Source: an uncultured Blautia sp.
GTDB lineage: Bacteria > Bacillota > Clostridia > Lachnospirales > Lachnospiraceae
Assembly: GCA_934402155.1 (NCBI GenBank)
Contig: CAKRTP010000009.1
Coordinates: forward strand, 1-28,621
DNA: 28,621 bases
Direction of reading: 5' to 3'
Below, in pieces: positions 6,702 to 17,883 of this stretch (within the stretch, counting starts at the first letter, position 1; each line of letters begins with the position of its first letter). A model generated the notes under the pieces. The model was not told where the DNA came from, made no database searches, and saw nothing but the letters and a program-made list of their open reading frames with translations. A program made the position numbers and the translations under genes.

Positions 6702-9700
6702 TTATTCTTCTGTCAGATCAGTATCTTCATCATCAAGCAGGATCTCATCCTCTACGTCATCAGAAGCATCCTCTGCTTCTTCTTCCATAGTCAGCATTTC
6801 CTCATCTTCTACCGGTTCTTCCTCTGCAACAGGAGTTTCCTCCGGCATTCCGGTGTCCAGCTGAATATCTCTGTAACGTTTCAGACCTGTACCAGCAGGA
6901 ATCAGCTTACCAATGATAACATTTTCTTTCAGACCTACCAGATGGTCAACTTTACCTTTAATAGCCGCTTCTGTCAGAACCTTGGTTGTCTCCTGGAAAG
7001 ATGCAGCTGACAGGAAGGAATCTGTTGCCAGGGAAGCCTTGGTAATACCAAGCATAACCTGTTTTCCTTCTGCCGGTGTCTTGCCTTCTTTTTCGAGGTT
7101 TTCGTTAACTTCTTCAAATTCAAGAACATCAACAAGTGTACCTGGCAGGAATTCTGTATCTCCGTTTTCTTCGATACGGATTTTCTTCAGCATCTGACGA
7201 ACCAGCACCTCAATATGCTTATCACTGATTTCTACACCCTGAAGGCGATATACTCTCTGAACTTCACGGATCATGTAATCCTGAACAGCACGAACACCTT
7301 TGATTCTCAGAATATCGTGTGGATTTACACTTCCTTCTGTCAGTTCATCACCTGCTTCAAGAATCTGTCCGTCTGTAATCTTGATACGGGATCCATAAGG
7401 AATCAGGTAAGTCTTGGAGTCACCATCCTCCGGATTGGTAACAATGATCTCACGTTTTTTCTTGGTATCATTAATGACTGCAACACCAGGGATTTCTGTG
7501 ATGATAGCGAGACCTTTCGGTTTTCTTGCCTCAAAAAGCTCCTCAACTCGAGGAAGACCCTGTGTAATATCTCCACCGGCTACACCACCACTGTGGAATG
7601 TACGCATGGTAAGCTGTGTACCAGGCTCACCGATAGACTGTGCAGCAATAATACCAACAGATTCACCAACCTGAACTGCTTCTCCAGTTGCCATGTTTGC
7701 ACCATAACATTTAGCGCAGACACCAACTTTGCACTTACAGGTAAGGATTGTACGAATCTTAACTTCTTCGATCGGACCACCATTAGCACTTACACCTTCG
7801 CTCATGATGCGGGCAGCACGTCTTGGTGTGATCATATGGTTTGCTTTTACAAGAACCTCTCCATCCTTATTTGTGATAGTCTCGCAGGCAAAACGTCCTG
7901 TGATACGCTCCTGAAGGTTCTCAATCTCTTCTTTACCATCCATGAATCCCTTGACATACATACCAGAAATTTCCGGTCTGTTTTCACAGCAGTCTGTTTC
8001 ACGAACGATAAGTTCCTGTGATACGTCAACCATTCGTCTGGTCAGGTATCCGGAGTCGGCTGTACGAAGAGCAGTATCGGACATACCTTTACGTGCTCCG
8101 TGTGCAGACATGAAGTATTCCAGTACCTCAAGACCTTCACGGAAGTTTGACTTGATAGGAAGCTCAATGGTATGACCTGTTGTATCGGCCATCAGACCAC
8201 GCATACCGGCAAGCTGTTTGATCTGCTTGTCAGAACCACGGGCACCGGAGTCGGCCATCATAAAGATGTTGTTATATTTATCAAGACCATTCAGGAGGGC
8301 TTTTGTAAGCTCATCGTCAGTCTTCTTCCATGTCTCAACAACTTCTTTGTAACGCTCTTCTTCTGTGATAAGACCACGTTTGTAGTTCTTTGTAATCTTA
8401 TCAACGATATCCTGCGCATTTTTGATCATCTCAGGTTTCTGAGGCGGCACAGTCATATCAGAAATAGATACCGTCATTGCTGCACGGGTAGAATATTTGT
8501 ATCCCATTGCCTTGATAGAGTCAAGCACCTCTGCGGTTTTGGTAGCGCCATGAGTATTGATAACTTTTTCAAGGATCTGTTTCAGCTGTTTTTTACCTAC
8601 CAGGAAATCAACTTCCGGAAGAAGTTCGTTACCCGGGATATTTCTGTCTACAAAACCAAGATCCTGCGGAAGGATTTCGTTAAACAGGAAACGGCCAAGT
8701 GTAGATTCTACAGTTCCTGTCAGTTCAGTTCCATCTGACATTGTTTTTGTGCAACGTACATGAATTCTGGACTGTAAAGTGATAACTTTATTTTCATAAG
8801 CAAGAATTGCTTCGTTTATGCTCTTGAAGAATTTACCTTCACCCGGATTTCCTGGTCTTTCCTGTGTCAGGTAATAGATACCAAGAACCATATCCTGTGA
8901 AGGAACTGCCACAGGACCACCATCTGAAGGTTTCAGAAGGTTGTTTGGCGAAAGCAGCAGGAAACGGCACTCTGCCTGAGCTTCCTGAGAAAGCGGAAGA
9001 TGAACAGCCATCTGGTCACCATCGAAGTCGGCGTTGAACGCAGTACAAACGAGCGGGTGAAGTTTAATAGCTTTACCTTCTACAAGGATTGGCTCAAATG
9101 CCTGGATACCCAGACGATGCAGTGTAGGTGCACGGTTCAGCATAACAGGATGTTCTTTGATAACATCTTCCAGTACATCCCATACCTCCGGCTGAAGTTT
9201 CTCTACCATTTTTTTGGCATTCTTGATATTATGAGAAGTTCCGTTTGCAACCAGTTCTTTCATAACGAAAGGTTTAAAAAGTTCGATTGCCATTTCTTTC
9301 GGAAGACCACACTGATAAATTTTCAGTTCAGGTCCAACAACGATAACAGAACGTCCGGAGTAGTCAACTCGTTTACCAAGAAGGTTCTGACGGAAACGTC
9401 CGGATTTACCTTTCAGCATATCAGAAAGAGATTTGAGAGCTCTGTTTCCAGGTCCTGTTACAGGACGGCCACGACGACCATTATCAATCAGCGCATCTAC
9501 CGCTTCCTGAAGCATACGTTTTTCATTACGCACGATAATATCCGGTGCTCCAAGCTCCAGAAGACGTTTCAGACGGTTATTACGGTTAATGATCCTTCTG
9601 TACAGATCATTAAGGTCAGAAGTCGCAAAACGACCACCGTCAAGCTGTACCATAGGACGCAGATCCGGCGGAATAACCGGGATTGCTGTCATGATCATCC

Positions 9701-10400
9701 ATTCCGGACGGTTTCCGGATTCACGGAAAGATTCTACAACTTCCAGTCTCTTGATGATTCTGGCGCGTTTCTGTCCGCTTGCATCTACCAGTTCTGTTTT
9801 AAGTTCCTCTGCATCCTTCTCAAGATCGATCGCCTTAAGAAGTTCCATAATGGATTCTGCTCCCATTCCAACACGGAAATTGTATCCATATGCCTCACGG
9901 GCATCCTGATACTCTTTCTCAGTGAGGACCTGTTTGTACTGAAGTCCGGAATCAGCCGGATCCAGTACAATATAATTTGCAAAATATAAAACTTTTTCCA
10001 ATGTTCTCGGAGACAGGTCAAGAATCAGACCCATACGAGACGGAATACCTTTAAAATACCAGATATGAGATACCGGAGCTGCAAGCTCAATGTGTCCCAT
10101 ACGCTCTCTTCTTACAGAAGATTTGGTAACCTCTACGCCGCATCGATCGCAGACAACACCTTTATAACGGATTTTTTTGTATTTACCACAATGGCACTCC
10201 CAGTCCTTGCTAGGTCCAAAAATTCTTTCACAGAAAAGACCATCCTTCTCTGGTTTCAGAGTACGATAGTTGATGGTCTCAGGTTTTGTTACCTCACCTC
10301 TGGACCATTCTCTGATCTTCTCAGGGGACGCCAGTCCGATCTTGATGGCATCGAAAGTCATTGGCTGATATGTTTCATTGGTAGTTGTTGTTTCTGCCAT
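6702..10400 (-). CDS. rpoC: DNA-directed RNA polymerase beta' subunit
   Basis: The 1232-residue protein is full length for Firmicutes. N-terminal zinc-site cysteines are Cys69, Cys71, Cys84 and Cys87 in WECHCGKYK...CDRCG. The catalytic motif NADFDGDQ carries the Mg-binding Asp458, Asp460 and Asp462. The second zinc cluster [13 protein letters not shown] lies in the C-terminal half, and the trigger-loop and bridge-helix regions are conserved. It ends with an acidic tail rich in Glu and Asp. Together with beta it forms the polymerase active centre. The ATG has an AAAGGGGAAAG ribosome binding site and starts 17 bases after rpoB, so the two are co-transcribed. It is followed by a strong terminator rather than by rpsL. 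Confidence 0.99.
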   Translation of the reverse strand: MAETTTTNETYQPMTFDAIKIGLASPEKIREWSRGEVTKPETINYRTLKPEKDGLFCERIFGPSKDWECHCGKYKKIRYKGVVCDRCGVEVTKSSVRRERMGHIELAAPVSHIWYFKGIPSRMGLILDLSPRTLEKVLYFANYIVLDPADSGLQYKQVLTEKEYQDAREAYGYNFRVGMGAESIMELLKAIDLEKDAEELKTELVDASGQKRARIIKRLEVVESFRESGNRPEWMIMTAIPVIPPDLRPMVQLDGGRFATSDLNDLYRRIINRNNRLKRLLELGAPDIIVRNEKRMLQEAVDALIDNGRRGRPVTGPGNRALKSLSDMLKGKSGRFRQNLLGKRVDYSGRSVIVVGPELKIYQCGLPKEMAIELFKPFVMKELVANGTSHNIKNAKKMVEKLQPEVWDVLEDVIKEHPVMLNRAPTLHRLGIQAFEPILVEGKAIKLHPLVCTAFNADFDGDQMAVHLPLSQEAQAECRFLLLSPNNLLKPSDGGPVAVPSQDMVLGIYYLTQERPGNPGEGKFFKSINEAILAYENKVITLQSRIHVRCTKTMSDGTELTGTVESTLGRFLFNEILPQDLGFVDRNIPGNELLPEVDFLVGKKQLKQILEKVINTHGATKTAEVLDSIKAMGYKYSTRAAMTVSISDMTVPPQKPEMIKNAQDIVDKITKNYKRGLITEEERYKEVVETWKKTDDELTKALLNGLDKYNNIFMMADSGARGSDKQIKQLAGMRGLMADTTGHTIELPIKSNFREGLEVLEYFMSAHGARKGMSDTALRTADSGYLTRRMVDVSQELIVRETDCCENRPEISGMYVKGFMDGKEEIENLQERITGRFACETITNKDGEVLVKANHMITPRRAARIMSEGVSANGGPIEEVKIRTILTCKCKVGVCAKCYGANMATGEAVQVGESVGIIAAQSIGEPGTQLTMRTFHSGGVAGGDITQGLPRVEELFEARKPKGLAIITEIPGVAVINDTKKKREIIVTNPEDGDSKTYLIPYGSRIKITDGQILEAGDELTEGSVNPHDILRIKGVRAVQDYMIREVQRVYRLQGVEISDKHIEVLVRQMLKKIRIEENGDTEFLPGTLVDVLEFEEVNENLEKEGKTPAEGKQVMLGITKASLATDSFLSAASFQETTKVLTEAAIKGKVDHLVGLKENVIIGKLIPAGTGLKRYRDIQLDTGMPEETPVAEEEPVEDEEMLTMEEEAEDASDDVEDEILLDDEDTDLTEE

Positions 10401-10417
10401 GTATTCTTTCCCCTTTC

Positions 10418-13400
10418 TTACTTGTCGTCATCATCATCATAGGAATCGTCGAAGTCCAGAAAATCCTCTTCGTCCTCATCCTCTTCTACATCTACGAGTT
10501 CTTCGCCCTCGAATTCCTGTTTTGTATAACCATGTTTGCCAAAGGACTCTTCTTCTCTGTGATGTCTGCTGTCACCTTCGATTACAGAACGAAGATCTGT
10601 ATCACCGTAATCTACAGTTTCCAGAAGATGTACTTCTGTATTGTCATCTTTGAGAACTTTGACATCAAGACCCAGAGACTGAAGTTCTTTAAGAAGTACC
10701 TTAAAGGATTCCGGAATACCTGGCTCAGGAATATTGTCACCTTTGATGATTGCCTCATAGGTCTTCACACGACCCACAACATCATCAGATTTCACAGTCA
10801 GAATCTCCTGCAGTGTGTAGGAAGCACCATATGCCTCCAGAGCCCAAACCTCCATCTCTCCAAAACGCTGTCCGCCGAACTGAGCTTTACCACCCAGAGG
10901 CTGCTGTGTTACGAGAGAGTATGGACCTGTTGAACGTGCATGGATCTTATCATCTACCAGATGATGCAGTTTCAGATAATGCATGTGACCGATAGTTACA
11001 CGTCCATCGAAATATTCACCGGTACGTCCGTCACGAAGCTGAACTTTACCATCTCGGGAAATCGGAACACCTTTCCACAGTTCTCTGTGGGCTTTGTTCT
11101 CATCAAGATATTCCATAACATCAGGAGCAAGTGTATCCTGATATTTCGCACGGAATTCTTCAAAATCTTCAATATTTACATAATCATTTGCCAGTTCCAG
11201 TGTATCCTGGATATCAATTTCACTCGCGCCATCAAATACAGGTGTTGCAACATTGAAACCAAGTGCTTTGGCTGCAAGACTTAAGTGAATTTCCAGGACC
11301 TGTCCGATATTCATACGTGAAGGTACACCCAGTGGGTTCAGTACGATATCCAGCGGACGGCCGTTTGGAAGGAATGGCATATCTTCAACTGGAAGTACAC
11401 GGGAAACAACACCCTTGTTACCATGACGACCAGCCATTTTGTCACCTACAGAAATCTTACGTTTCTGAGCAATATAAATACGAACTGACTGATTTACTCC
11501 AGGAGACAGTTCATCACCGTTCTCTCTTGTAAATACTTTGGCATCTACGATAATACCATATTCTCCATGCGGAACTTTGAGGGAAGTATCACGAACTTCT
11601 CTCGCCTTCTCACCGAAGATTGCACGCAGAAGACGTTCCTCTGCTGTCAGTTCTGTTTCTCCCTTAGGAGTAACCTTACCAACCAGGATATCACCGGCAC
11701 GAACCTCTGCACCAATACGGATGATACCACGCTCATCCAGATCTTTCAGAGCATCATCACCAACACCCGGAACATCTCTTGTGATCTCTTCCGGTCCCAG
11801 CTTGGTATCTCTTGCTTCTGCTTCATATTCTTCCATATGAATAGAAGTATATACGTCGTTCTGTACCAGTCTTTCACTTAACAGAACGGCATCCTCGTAG
11901 TTATAACCTTCCCATGTCATAAATCCGATCAGCGGGTTCTTACCAAGGGCAAGTTCACCGTTTGCAGTAGACGGACCATCAGCAATAACCTGTCCTGCTT
12001 CTACATGCTCTCCCTGGAACACGATCGGCTTCTGGTTATAGCAGTTACTCTGGTTACTACGAAGGAATTTTGTAAGATGGTAATCATCTTTTGTTCCGTC
12101 ATCATTCTTGATACTGATATCTGTAGAAGTAGAACGAAGAACAGTACCTGACTTCTTAGCCACAACACAAACACCGGAGTCAACAGCTGTTTTGGTTTCC
12201 ATACCAGTTCCAACAACAGGAGCTTCTGTTGTAAGAAGCGGAACGGCCTGACGCTGCATGTTGGATCCCATCAGCGCACGGTTAGCATCGTCATTCTGAA
12301 GGAATGGAATCAATGCAGTAGCAACGGAAAATACCATCTTAGGCGATACGTCCATGTAGTCAAACATATGTCTCTCGTATTCCTGAGTTTCTTCACGGAA
12401 ACGACCGGATACATTTTTGTGTACGAAATGACCTACTTCATCCAGCGGCTCATTCGCCTGTGCTACATGGTAATTATCTTCTTCATCTGCTGTCATATAA
12501 ACAACATCATCTGTTACGATCGGATCGGTCGGATCTGTTTTATCAATTCTGCGGTATGGTGCCTCAATGAAACCATACTGATTAATTCTCGCATAAGATG
12601 CAAGAGAGTTGATCAAACCGATGTTAGGACCTTCAGGAGTCTCGATAGGGCACATACGTCCATAGTGAGAATAATGGACATCTCGTACCTCGAATCCGGC
12701 TCTGTCTCGTGACAGACCGCCAGGTCCCAGTGCAGAAAGACGTCTCTTGTGAGTCAGCTCACCAAGAGGGTTATTCTGATCCATAAACTGTGACAGCTGA
12801 GAAGAACCAAAGAACTCCTTAACTGCTGCAGTTACAGGTTTGATATTGATCAGGGACTGCGGAGAAATACTCTCTGTATCCTGAGTTGTCATACGCTCAC
12901 GTACAACTCTTTCCAGTCTGGAAAGACCGATACGATACTGATTCTGAAGAAGTTCTCCTACAGAACGGATACGACGGTTACCCAGATGGTCGATATCATC
13001 ATCATTACCAATACCATATTCCAGATGCATATTGTAGTTGATAGAAGCAAAAATATCTTCTTTTGTGATATGCTTAGGAATAAGATCATGGATATCTCTT
13101 ACAATTGCAGCCTTAATATCTTCAAGGTTGTCATTTTCTTCCAGAATCTTCTCAAGAACCGGGTAATATACTAACTCTGTAACACCCAGATCCTTAGGAT
13201 CACAGTCAAGCTCTACATATGAAGCAAGATCCACCATCATATTGGAAAGGACTTTGATCTTACGCTCCTCGCCCTGAATCCATACATATGGAACAGCTGC
13301 ATTCTGGATCTGCTCTGCAAGAGCCATTGTAATATTGGTTCCTTCTTCTGCCAGGATTTCTCCTGTAGATGGATCCACAACAGCCTCTGCCAGTTTATGA

Positions 13401-14272
13401 CCTGCAATACGTTTATTAAAATGAAGTTTTTTATTAAATTTATAACGTCCGACCTTGGCAAGATCATATCTTCTCGGGTCAAAGAACATTGCCATGATAA
13501 GGCTTTCTGCGCTCTCTACAGCCAGCGGCTCACCTGGACGGATCTTCTTATAAAGTTCCAGAAGACCTTCCTGATAGTTTGTAGAGGTATCCTTGGCAAA
13601 ACTTGCAAGAATTTTCGGTTCTTCACCAAATAAATCGACGATTTCCGCATTGGTGCCGACACCAAGGGCACGAATCAGCACAGTGATCGGAACCTTTCTG
13701 GTTCTGTCCACACGCACATAGAAGATATCGTTGGAATCCGTTTCATATTCCAGCCATGCTCCTCTGTTGGGGATAACGGTACTGGAAAACAGCCTCTTAC
13801 CAATCTTATCATGTGCAATTGCATAATAGATACCAGGGGAACGCACCAACTGGCTGACAATAACACGTTCTGCACCATTAATAACGAAAGTACCTGTCTC
13901 TGTCATTAACGGAAGATCTCCCATGAAGATCTCGTGTTCGTTGATTTCCTCTGTTTCTTTATTTATCAGTCGTACGCGAACCTTCAAAGGTGCCGCGTAA
14001 GTTACGTCACGTTCTTTGCACTGCTCAATGTTATATTTCGCATCTTTTGCATCGTACGTGAAATCGATGAATTCCAGGCTGAACTTTCCGCCATAATCCG
14101 CGATCGGAGAAATATCATCAAACACTTCTTTGAGGCCCTCATCGAGAAACCACTTATAGGAATCTTTCTGGACTTCAATCAAATTCGGCATTTCCAGAAC
14201 TTCTTTTTGTCTCTGGTAGCTCATGCGCATGCTTTTTCCAGTTTTTACAGAACGAATTCTGTTTTTTTCCAT
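10418..14272 (-). CDS. rpoB: DNA-directed RNA polymerase beta subunit
   Basis: This is the full-length 1284-residue beta subunit. The rifampicin-binding cluster I is at about residues 489-520 ([15 protein letters not shown], then [14 protein letters not shown]). The Gln, Asp, His, Arg and Ser positions where resistance mutations arise all carry the sensitive-type residue. Later conserved blocks include [17 protein letters not shown] and the C-terminal [24 protein letters not shown] that contacts beta'. The extreme C terminus is a strongly acidic Asp/Glu run. It lies after rplJ-rplL on the same strand. An attenuator-like hairpin (14429-14448) and its own consensus promoter (14369-14397) precede it, so rpoBC can be made partly independently of the ribosomal proteins. 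Confidence 0.99.
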   Translation of the reverse strand: MEKNRIRSVKTGKSMRMSYQRQKEVLEMPNLIEVQKDSYKWFLDEGLKEVFDDISPIADYGGKFSLEFIDFTYDAKDAKYNIEQCKERDVTYAAPLKVRVRLINKETEEINEHEIFMGDLPLMTETGTFVINGAERVIVSQLVRSPGIYYAIAHDKIGKRLFSSTVIPNRGAWLEYETDSNDIFYVRVDRTRKVPITVLIRALGVGTNAEIVDLFGEEPKILASFAKDTSTNYQEGLLELYKKIRPGEPLAVESAESLIMAMFFDPRRYDLAKVGRYKFNKKLHFNKRIAGHKLAEAVVDPSTGEILAEEGTNITMALAEQIQNAAVPYVWIQGEERKIKVLSNMMVDLASYVELDCDPKDLGVTELVYYPVLEKILEENDNLEDIKAAIVRDIHDLIPKHITKEDIFASINYNMHLEYGIGNDDDIDHLGNRRIRSVGELLQNQYRIGLSRLERVVRERMTTQDTESISPQSLINIKPVTAAVKEFFGSSQLSQFMDQNNPLGELTHKRRLSALGPGGLSRDRAGFEVRDVHYSHYGRMCPIETPEGPNIGLINSLASYARINQYGFIEAPYRRIDKTDPTDPIVTDDVVYMTADEEDNYHVAQANEPLDEVGHFVHKNVSGRFREETQEYERHMFDYMDVSPKMVFSVATALIPFLQNDDANRALMGSNMQRQAVPLLTTEAPVVGTGMETKTAVDSGVCVVAKKSGTVLRSTSTDISIKNDDGTKDDYHLTKFLRSNQSNCYNQKPIVFQGEHVEAGQVIADGPSTANGELALGKNPLIGFMTWEGYNYEDAVLLSERLVQNDVYTSIHMEEYEAEARDTKLGPEEITRDVPGVGDDALKDLDERGIIRIGAEVRAGDILVGKVTPKGETELTAEERLLRAIFGEKAREVRDTSLKVPHGEYGIIVDAKVFTRENGDELSPGVNQSVRIYIAQKRKISVGDKMAGRHGNKGVVSRVLPVEDMPFLPNGRPLDIVLNPLGVPSRMNIGQVLEIHLSLAAKALGFNVATPVFDGASEIDIQDTLELANDYVNIEDFEEFRAKYQDTLAPDVMEYLDENKAHRELWKGVPISRDGKVQLRDGRTGEYFDGRVTIGHMHYLKLHHLVDDKIHARSTGPYSLVTQQPLGGKAQFGGQRFGEMEVWALEAYGASYTLQEILTVKSDDVVGRVKTYEAIIKGDNIPEPGIPESFKVLLKELQSLGLDVKVLKDDNTEVHLLETVDYGDTDLRSVIEGDSRHHREEESFGKHGYTKQEFEGEELVDVEEDEDEEDFLDFDDSYDDDDDK

Positions 14273-14314
14273 TGACGTTTCACCCCTGTTTTTTTATTTA
14301 TTTTACAACACGAC

Positions 14315-14340
14315 CCTGTTTACGGTTTGAGATAAACAGG
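14315..14340 (-). promoter_or_regulatory. Stem-loop in the rpoB leader
   Basis: A perfect 8-bp stem, CCTGTTTA (14315-14322) with TAAACAGG (14333-14340), and a 10-base loop lie in the 5' leader predicted from the rpoB promoter, about 42 bases before the start codon. There is no U-run directly after it, so it is more likely an mRNA stability or processing element than a terminator. Confidence 0.45.
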
Positions 14341-14368
14341 CATATCTTGCCATAATATAGCATTCTTC

Positions 14369-14397
14369 ACTATAGCATAGCATTTTTAAGCTGTCAA
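14369..14397 (-). promoter_or_regulatory. Internal promoter for rpoB-rpoC
   Basis: On the minus strand there is a TTGACA -35 (14392-14397), a 17-base spacer and a TATAGT -10 (14369-14374), a near-perfect sigma-A promoter. Transcription would begin near 14362. Three copies of ATAGCAT (plus-strand sequence; 14357-14363, 14372-14378, 14377-14383) surround the -10. Confidence 0.8.
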
Positions 14398-14428
14398 TAA
14401 CTTTTTTTATTTTTTGCACAAAAATTTA

Positions 14429-14448
14429 GGGACACCATCAGGTGTCCC
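14429..14448 (-). terminator. Attenuator/terminator between rplL and rpoB
   Basis: An 8-bp GC-rich stem (GGGACACC/GGTGTCCC) with a 4-base loop is followed on the minus strand by TAAATTTTTG. It lies 25 bases after the rplL stop. Partial termination between rplL and rpoB is well known in other bacteria, where it makes more ribosomal protein than polymerase. Confidence 0.8.
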
Positions 14449-14473
14449 CGCATCACTTATTTCTTTAACAGAA

Positions 14474-14848
14474 TTATTTAAGAGTGATCTTAGCGCCTTC
14501 TGCTTCAAGTTTTGTTTTGATGTCTTCAGCTTCTGCTTTGGATGCGCCTTCTTTAACAAGCTTCGGAGCACCGTCAACTACTGCTTTAGCTTCTTTCAGT
14601 CCAAGTCCGGTAACTTCACGAACAACTTTGATAACTTTAACTTTGTTCGGTCCAACTTCTGTCAGTTCTACGTCGAACTCATCTTTCTCTTCTGCTGCTT
14701 CAGCGCCTGCTCCAGCTGCTGCTACTACAACACCTGCTGCTGCGGATACACCGAATTCTTCTTCGCAAGCTTTTACGAGTTCATTTAATTCTAATACAGA
14801 TAATTCTTTGATTGCTGCAATAAATTCTTCTGTTGTTAATTTTGCCAT
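14474..14848 (-). CDS. rplL: 50S ribosomal protein L7/L12
   Basis: The 124-residue protein has the L7/L12 layout: an N-terminal dimerisation domain ([35 protein letters not shown]), an Ala/Gly hinge (about 35-50), and a C-terminal factor-binding domain with [27 protein letters not shown]. It forms the ribosomal stalk that recruits GTPase factors. The frame is open five codons further upstream, to an ATG at 14863, but that stretch is the Shine-Dalgarno sequence (ATGGAGGAAATT), so the ATG at 14848 is the real start. It is co-transcribed with rplJ. Confidence 0.98.
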   Translation of the reverse strand: MAKLTTEEFIAAIKELSVLELNELVKACEEEFGVSAAAGVVVAAAGAGAEAAEEKDEFDVELTEVGPNKVKVIKVVREVTGLGLKEAKAVVDGAPKLVKEGASKAEAEDIKTKLEAEGAKITLK

Positions 14849-14956
14849 TTTAATTTCCTCCATTTATTAGATTTTATTATTTTTAGGATTCACAGCATAT
14901 AAACTGCGAATTACGCTACGCTTCGTTTGCGTACTGCAAATCTGACTGTCTCAGAT

Positions 14957-15469
14957 TTACTCTGCTGCTGCCTCTGTATCAGCACCACCCTGTGCCTCAG
15001 CGATCTGATTAAGCACACGAGCGAAGTTTGTGATAGGAGACTGAATGCTTCCAAGAAGTTTTCCAAGAAGTTCTTCTCTGGACGGGATCTGGGACAGAGC
15101 CTGGATTCCAGCCTGATCATTGTAGTTTCCTTCAACTACACCTGCGATCAGTTCAAGAGCCGGGAACTGTTTTGCATATTTAGCAAGGATTCTTGCCGGT
15201 GCTGTAGCATCTGTTTCGGAAATAGCCAGAGCGTTTGTTCCTTCCAGATGTGGGCAAAGGCTTTCACATGCTGTTCCTGCAAAAGCACGGTTCATCATAG
15301 TGTTTTTGTAAACTTTGTAATGAACACCAGCTTCTCTTAATTCCTTACGCAGAATTGTATCCTGTTCAACTGTAAGACCACTGTAGTTAACAAGAACTAC
15401 TGCCTGTGCGTCTTTAATGCTGTTTGCGATTTCTTCTACGATTGGTTGTTTCAGTTCTACTTTTGCCAT
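14957..15469 (-). CDS. rplJ: 50S ribosomal protein L10
   Basis: The 170-residue protein carries the L10 pattern: an N-terminal rRNA-binding domain beginning MAKVELKQPIVEEI, VLVNYSGLTVEQDTILRKELREAGVHYKVYKNTM, and a C-terminal helix that binds L7/L12 dimers. L10 also represses its own mRNA through the leader in many bacteria, and that leader is present here. AAGGAGGTG precedes the ATG by 8 bases. The gene upstream is divergent, so rplK-rplA are not adjacent in this genome. Confidence 0.98.
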   Translation of the reverse strand: MAKVELKQPIVEEIANSIKDAQAVVLVNYSGLTVEQDTILRKELREAGVHYKVYKNTMMNRAFAGTACESLCPHLEGTNALAISETDATAPARILAKYAKQFPALELIAGVVEGNYNDQAGIQALSQIPSREELLGKLLGSIQSPITNFARVLNQIAEAQGGADTEAAAE

Positions 15470-15510
15470 AAATGGTACACCTCCTTATAGATTTTGATAT
15501 ACCGCCGCGT

Positions 15511-15544
15511 CAAAAAAAAGCCTTACTGCATAACGACAGTAAGG
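15511..15544 (-). terminator. Terminator hairpin within the rplJ leader
   Basis: An 8-bp stem, CCTTACTG (15521-15528) with CAGTAAGG (15537-15544), and an 8-base loop are followed on the minus strand by C and eight T residues. It has the form of an intrinsic terminator placed between the L10 leader and the rplJ ribosome binding site, so it could attenuate transcription when L10 is in excess. Confidence 0.8.
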
Positions 15545-15640
15545 TCTCATGTAATCTTTATATAGAATACTAAGTCCTCGGTAGGCGTTTTAATCCTTAT
15601 GCCTTACGGCACCTACTGTCTTCGGCAGCGTTCTGTATGA
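15545..15640 (-). ncRNA. L10 leader (ribosomal protein L10 autoregulatory mRNA structure)
   Basis: The 5' untranslated region on the minus strand contains the segments typical of the L10 leader RNA: GCTGCCGAAGACAGTAGGTG, then CCGTAAGGCATAAGG, then CGCCTACCGAGGAC. They pair as GTAGGTG/CGCCTAC and GCCGTAAGGC to form a kink-turn-containing stem bound by the L10(L12)4 complex. It lies between the rplJ promoter and the terminator hairpin at 15511-15544. Boundaries are approximate. Confidence 0.88.
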
Positions 15641-15668
15641 GAATATCATATCATTTTTTATATGTCAA
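15640..15668 (-). promoter_or_regulatory. Promoter of the rplJ-rplL operon
   Basis: On the minus strand there is a TTGACA -35 (15663-15668), a 17-base spacer and a TATTCT -10 (15640-15645). Transcription would start near 15633, just at the 5' end of the L10 leader. It is divergent from the promoter at 15734. Confidence 0.85.
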
Positions 15669-15710
15669 GTGTTATTTATGAAAAAAACAGATATTTTTTC
15701 AATGAAAAGA

Positions 15711-15739
15711 TTTTAATTATCTTACTGACATGGTATAAT
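15711..15739 (+). promoter_or_regulatory. Promoter of the first glycerophosphotransferase gene
   Basis: A TATAAT -10 at 15734-15739 with an upstream TG (TGGTATAAT) makes an extended -10 promoter. The -35 region (TTTTAA at 15711-15716) is poor. The leader would be about 40 bases. Confidence 0.65.
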
Positions 15740-15784
15740 TATATTACTTATGTCAACAATCTGACAAATAAAAATGGAGGAACT

Positions 15785-17881
15785 ATGAACACTACGCAAA
15801 TAATTCAGGATGTGTCTGCCCCTGAAATAAAAGGCAGCATTTCCGTAAAGATCTCATCACATCCTTCTCTGAAAGTGACTCTGACTCTCAGAGATTTTTC
15901 CTGTGAATCTTATACTTCTGTTCGCTTCCTTGCAATGAACAGCAGAACATTTGATTTCACTGAACTCCCATTTTCCAGAAACAACAGTCATTCCTTCACA
16001 TTGGATCTGACCATTTTCCGGGAGCTGATGGAATTCAGAAGTGCCAGAAATTTTTTCCTTATTCTTGAATGTACCGACCCCTATGGCATAAACACCTTGT
16101 ATTCTCTCATTCCGGACAACAACTTCCTTAATAACAAAAAATATCATATATTCACAGAACACTTTTACTTTCCGGAAGATACTTCTCCTGAACCTACCGA
16201 ATATATTGGTATCCTCACTCCCAACAATGAACAGAAACTTATCATAAAACTGTGCAGCCGACGATTCCATATGGAAACACTCCTGTCCTGTAATTTTCAC
16301 AGCCTCAAGATGAAAGACGGAAAACTTACTGTATGTTTTGATCTTGACAATAACCGGCACAAATATATAAAGACAGGACTTTTTTTCCGCAGCAAGCTTG
16401 AAGAAGATGCCGTTTCCTATGACTTTGTCACAGAAAACATAAAATCTCATGGAAATTTCCAGCGTGTCACAGTTTCCCTGAATCTCGGTGAGATTGAGTG
16501 GAAAAGTCTGTACTGGGATATTTTTATCCTTATACAGAATGCTGATAACGAAAGTGTCACAAAGCTTCCTATTTCCATGACTGCTCTTCAGCGAATGAAA
16601 TTGAAATTCCTTTACAATGCATCTTACAAAACTGCTGAGAATTTCTATTTCTTTCCATATTATACAAGCAAGCGTACCCTTGCCTTTGTTAATCGCCAGA
16701 GAGAAAAATATGATGGAATGGATATTATATTCAAAGAATTCTTATCCGTTTTTCTTTACCGCATCGCAAAACCTTACTGGAAGCACAAACATATTTGTCT
16801 TGTATGCGAGAAATTTTCTTCCATGGCTCAGGATAACGGATATTACTTCTTTAAGCACTGCATGGATCAAAACGAGGAGGCTTTTCTTAATAAAAAGATT
16901 TACTATATTATAGATAAAGATTCTCCGGACCGCTCCAGGATAGAATCTTATTCTAACCGAATCCTGGACTTCATGTCCATACGGCATATGATCTATCTGC
17001 TCGCAGCCGACCTGATCGTCAGCTCCGATTCCAGATATCATACTTATGCCATGCAGTCCCGACACAGCATCTTTAACCGCTATATCAAAAAAATACCTTT
17101 TGTTTTCCTTCAACATGGTGTTATTGCGCTGAAGCGCGTAGATAATTTCTACGGAAAAGGAAAAAAAGGCGGCTGCAATCTTTTTGTTGTTTCAACAGGT
17201 AAAGAAAAACAGACGATCATTGATAACTTTGGATATGAGCCCGATGAGGTAATCAATACAGGACTTCCCCGCTGGGATGTACTGCAGGATAAATCCCAGG
17301 GAACTCGTGAAATTCTTATCATGCCTACATGGAGAAACTGGCTGGATTCCGTACCGGACAGGGATTTCGAGGAAAGTGATTATTTCCAATATTATATGGG
17401 ACTTCTTAATTCCGAACGTCTCAGTCAGATTCTGGAAAAATATGACCTTCAGATTAATTTTTATCTTCATGCAAAATTTCAGGATTATGCGGATAACTTC
17501 AAATCCATCAGCAGCCGTATCCACCTGATCTCTTTTGGAGAAGTTGCTGTAAATGAAATGCTGATGCGCTGCCGTATGCTCATCACTGATTACTCCAGCG
17601 TCTGCTGGGATATTCTGTACCAGAACAAACCAAGTCTCTTCTATCAGTTTGATATTGAGAAATATAATGAAGCTCACGGAAGTTATATCGATATGGAAAC
17701 AGAACTTTTTGGTGACAGAGCAGAGACAGAAAAACAGCTTCTGGATTTCCTGGAAGAAACTGTTCAGAATGATTTCCAGCTCAAACCTGAATACCAGAAA
17801 ATGCGCAGCGAATATCTTCAGTTTAAAGATCATGATCACAGCAAACATATCTGTGAAGAGATCAAAAAACGTTTCTTTTAA
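15785..17881 (+). CDS. CDP-glycerol glycerophosphotransferase family protein (TagF/TagB-like), long form
   Basis: The 698-residue protein has a C-terminal half (about 330-690) that matches the CDP-glycerol glycerophosphotransferase family: LICS-type nucleotide-sugar fold segments, FLQHGV with His444, GLPRWDVL, MPTWRNWL, FYLHAKF with His562, ITDYSSVCWDI and SYIDMETELFGDR. The two histidines correspond to those used by TagF-type enzymes. It probably transfers glycerol-phosphate or a similar polyol-phosphate to a membrane-linked wall polymer at the cytoplasmic face. The N-terminal 300 or so residues look beta-rich and are not recognised; the related gene at 19214 has only a short version. The frame is open to 15662, but the ATG at 15785 follows GGAGG and the promoter at 15734 lies inside the longer frame, so 15785 is the start. 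Confidence 0.88.
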   Translation: MNTTQIIQDVSAPEIKGSISVKISSHPSLKVTLTLRDFSCESYTSVRFLAMNSRTFDFTELPFSRNNSHSFTLDLTIFRELMEFRSARNFFLILECTDPYGINTLYSLIPDNNFLNNKKYHIFTEHFYFPEDTSPEPTEYIGILTPNNEQKLIIKLCSRRFHMETLLSCNFHSLKMKDGKLTVCFDLDNNRHKYIKTGLFFRSKLEEDAVSYDFVTENIKSHGNFQRVTVSLNLGEIEWKSLYWDIFILIQNADNESVTKLPISMTALQRMKLKFLYNASYKTAENFYFFPYYTSKRTLAFVNRQREKYDGMDIIFKEFLSVFLYRIAKPYWKHKHICLVCEKFSSMAQDNGYYFFKHCMDQNEEAFLNKKIYYIIDKDSPDRSRIESYSNRILDFMSIRHMIYLLAADLIVSSDSRYHTYAMQSRHSIFNRYIKKIPFVFLQHGVIALKRVDNFYGKGKKGGCNLFVVSTGKEKQTIIDNFGYEPDEVINTGLPRWDVLQDKSQGTREILIMPTWRNWLDSVPDRDFEESDYFQYYMGLLNSERLSQILEKYDLQINFYLHAKFQDYADNFKSISSRIHLISFGEVAVNEMLMRCRMLITDYSSVCWDILYQNKPSLFYQFDIEKYNEAHGSYIDMETELFGDRAETEKQLLDFLEETVQNDFQLKPEYQKMRSEYLQFKDHDHSKHICEEIKKRFF

Positions 17882-17883
17882 TC

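Noticed and set aside
7215-9989. Long plus-strand open frames (for example 7215-8021 and 9000-9989) opposite rpoC
   Set aside because: They are antisense shadows of a strongly conserved gene; their composition (Cys/Phe/Ser/Thr-rich) follows from rpoC codon bias and they lack ribosome binding sites.
10418-14272. Rifampicin-resistance substitutions in rpoB, and streptomycin-resistance substitutions in rpsL
   Set aside because: Key residues in both drug-target regions are the sensitive type.
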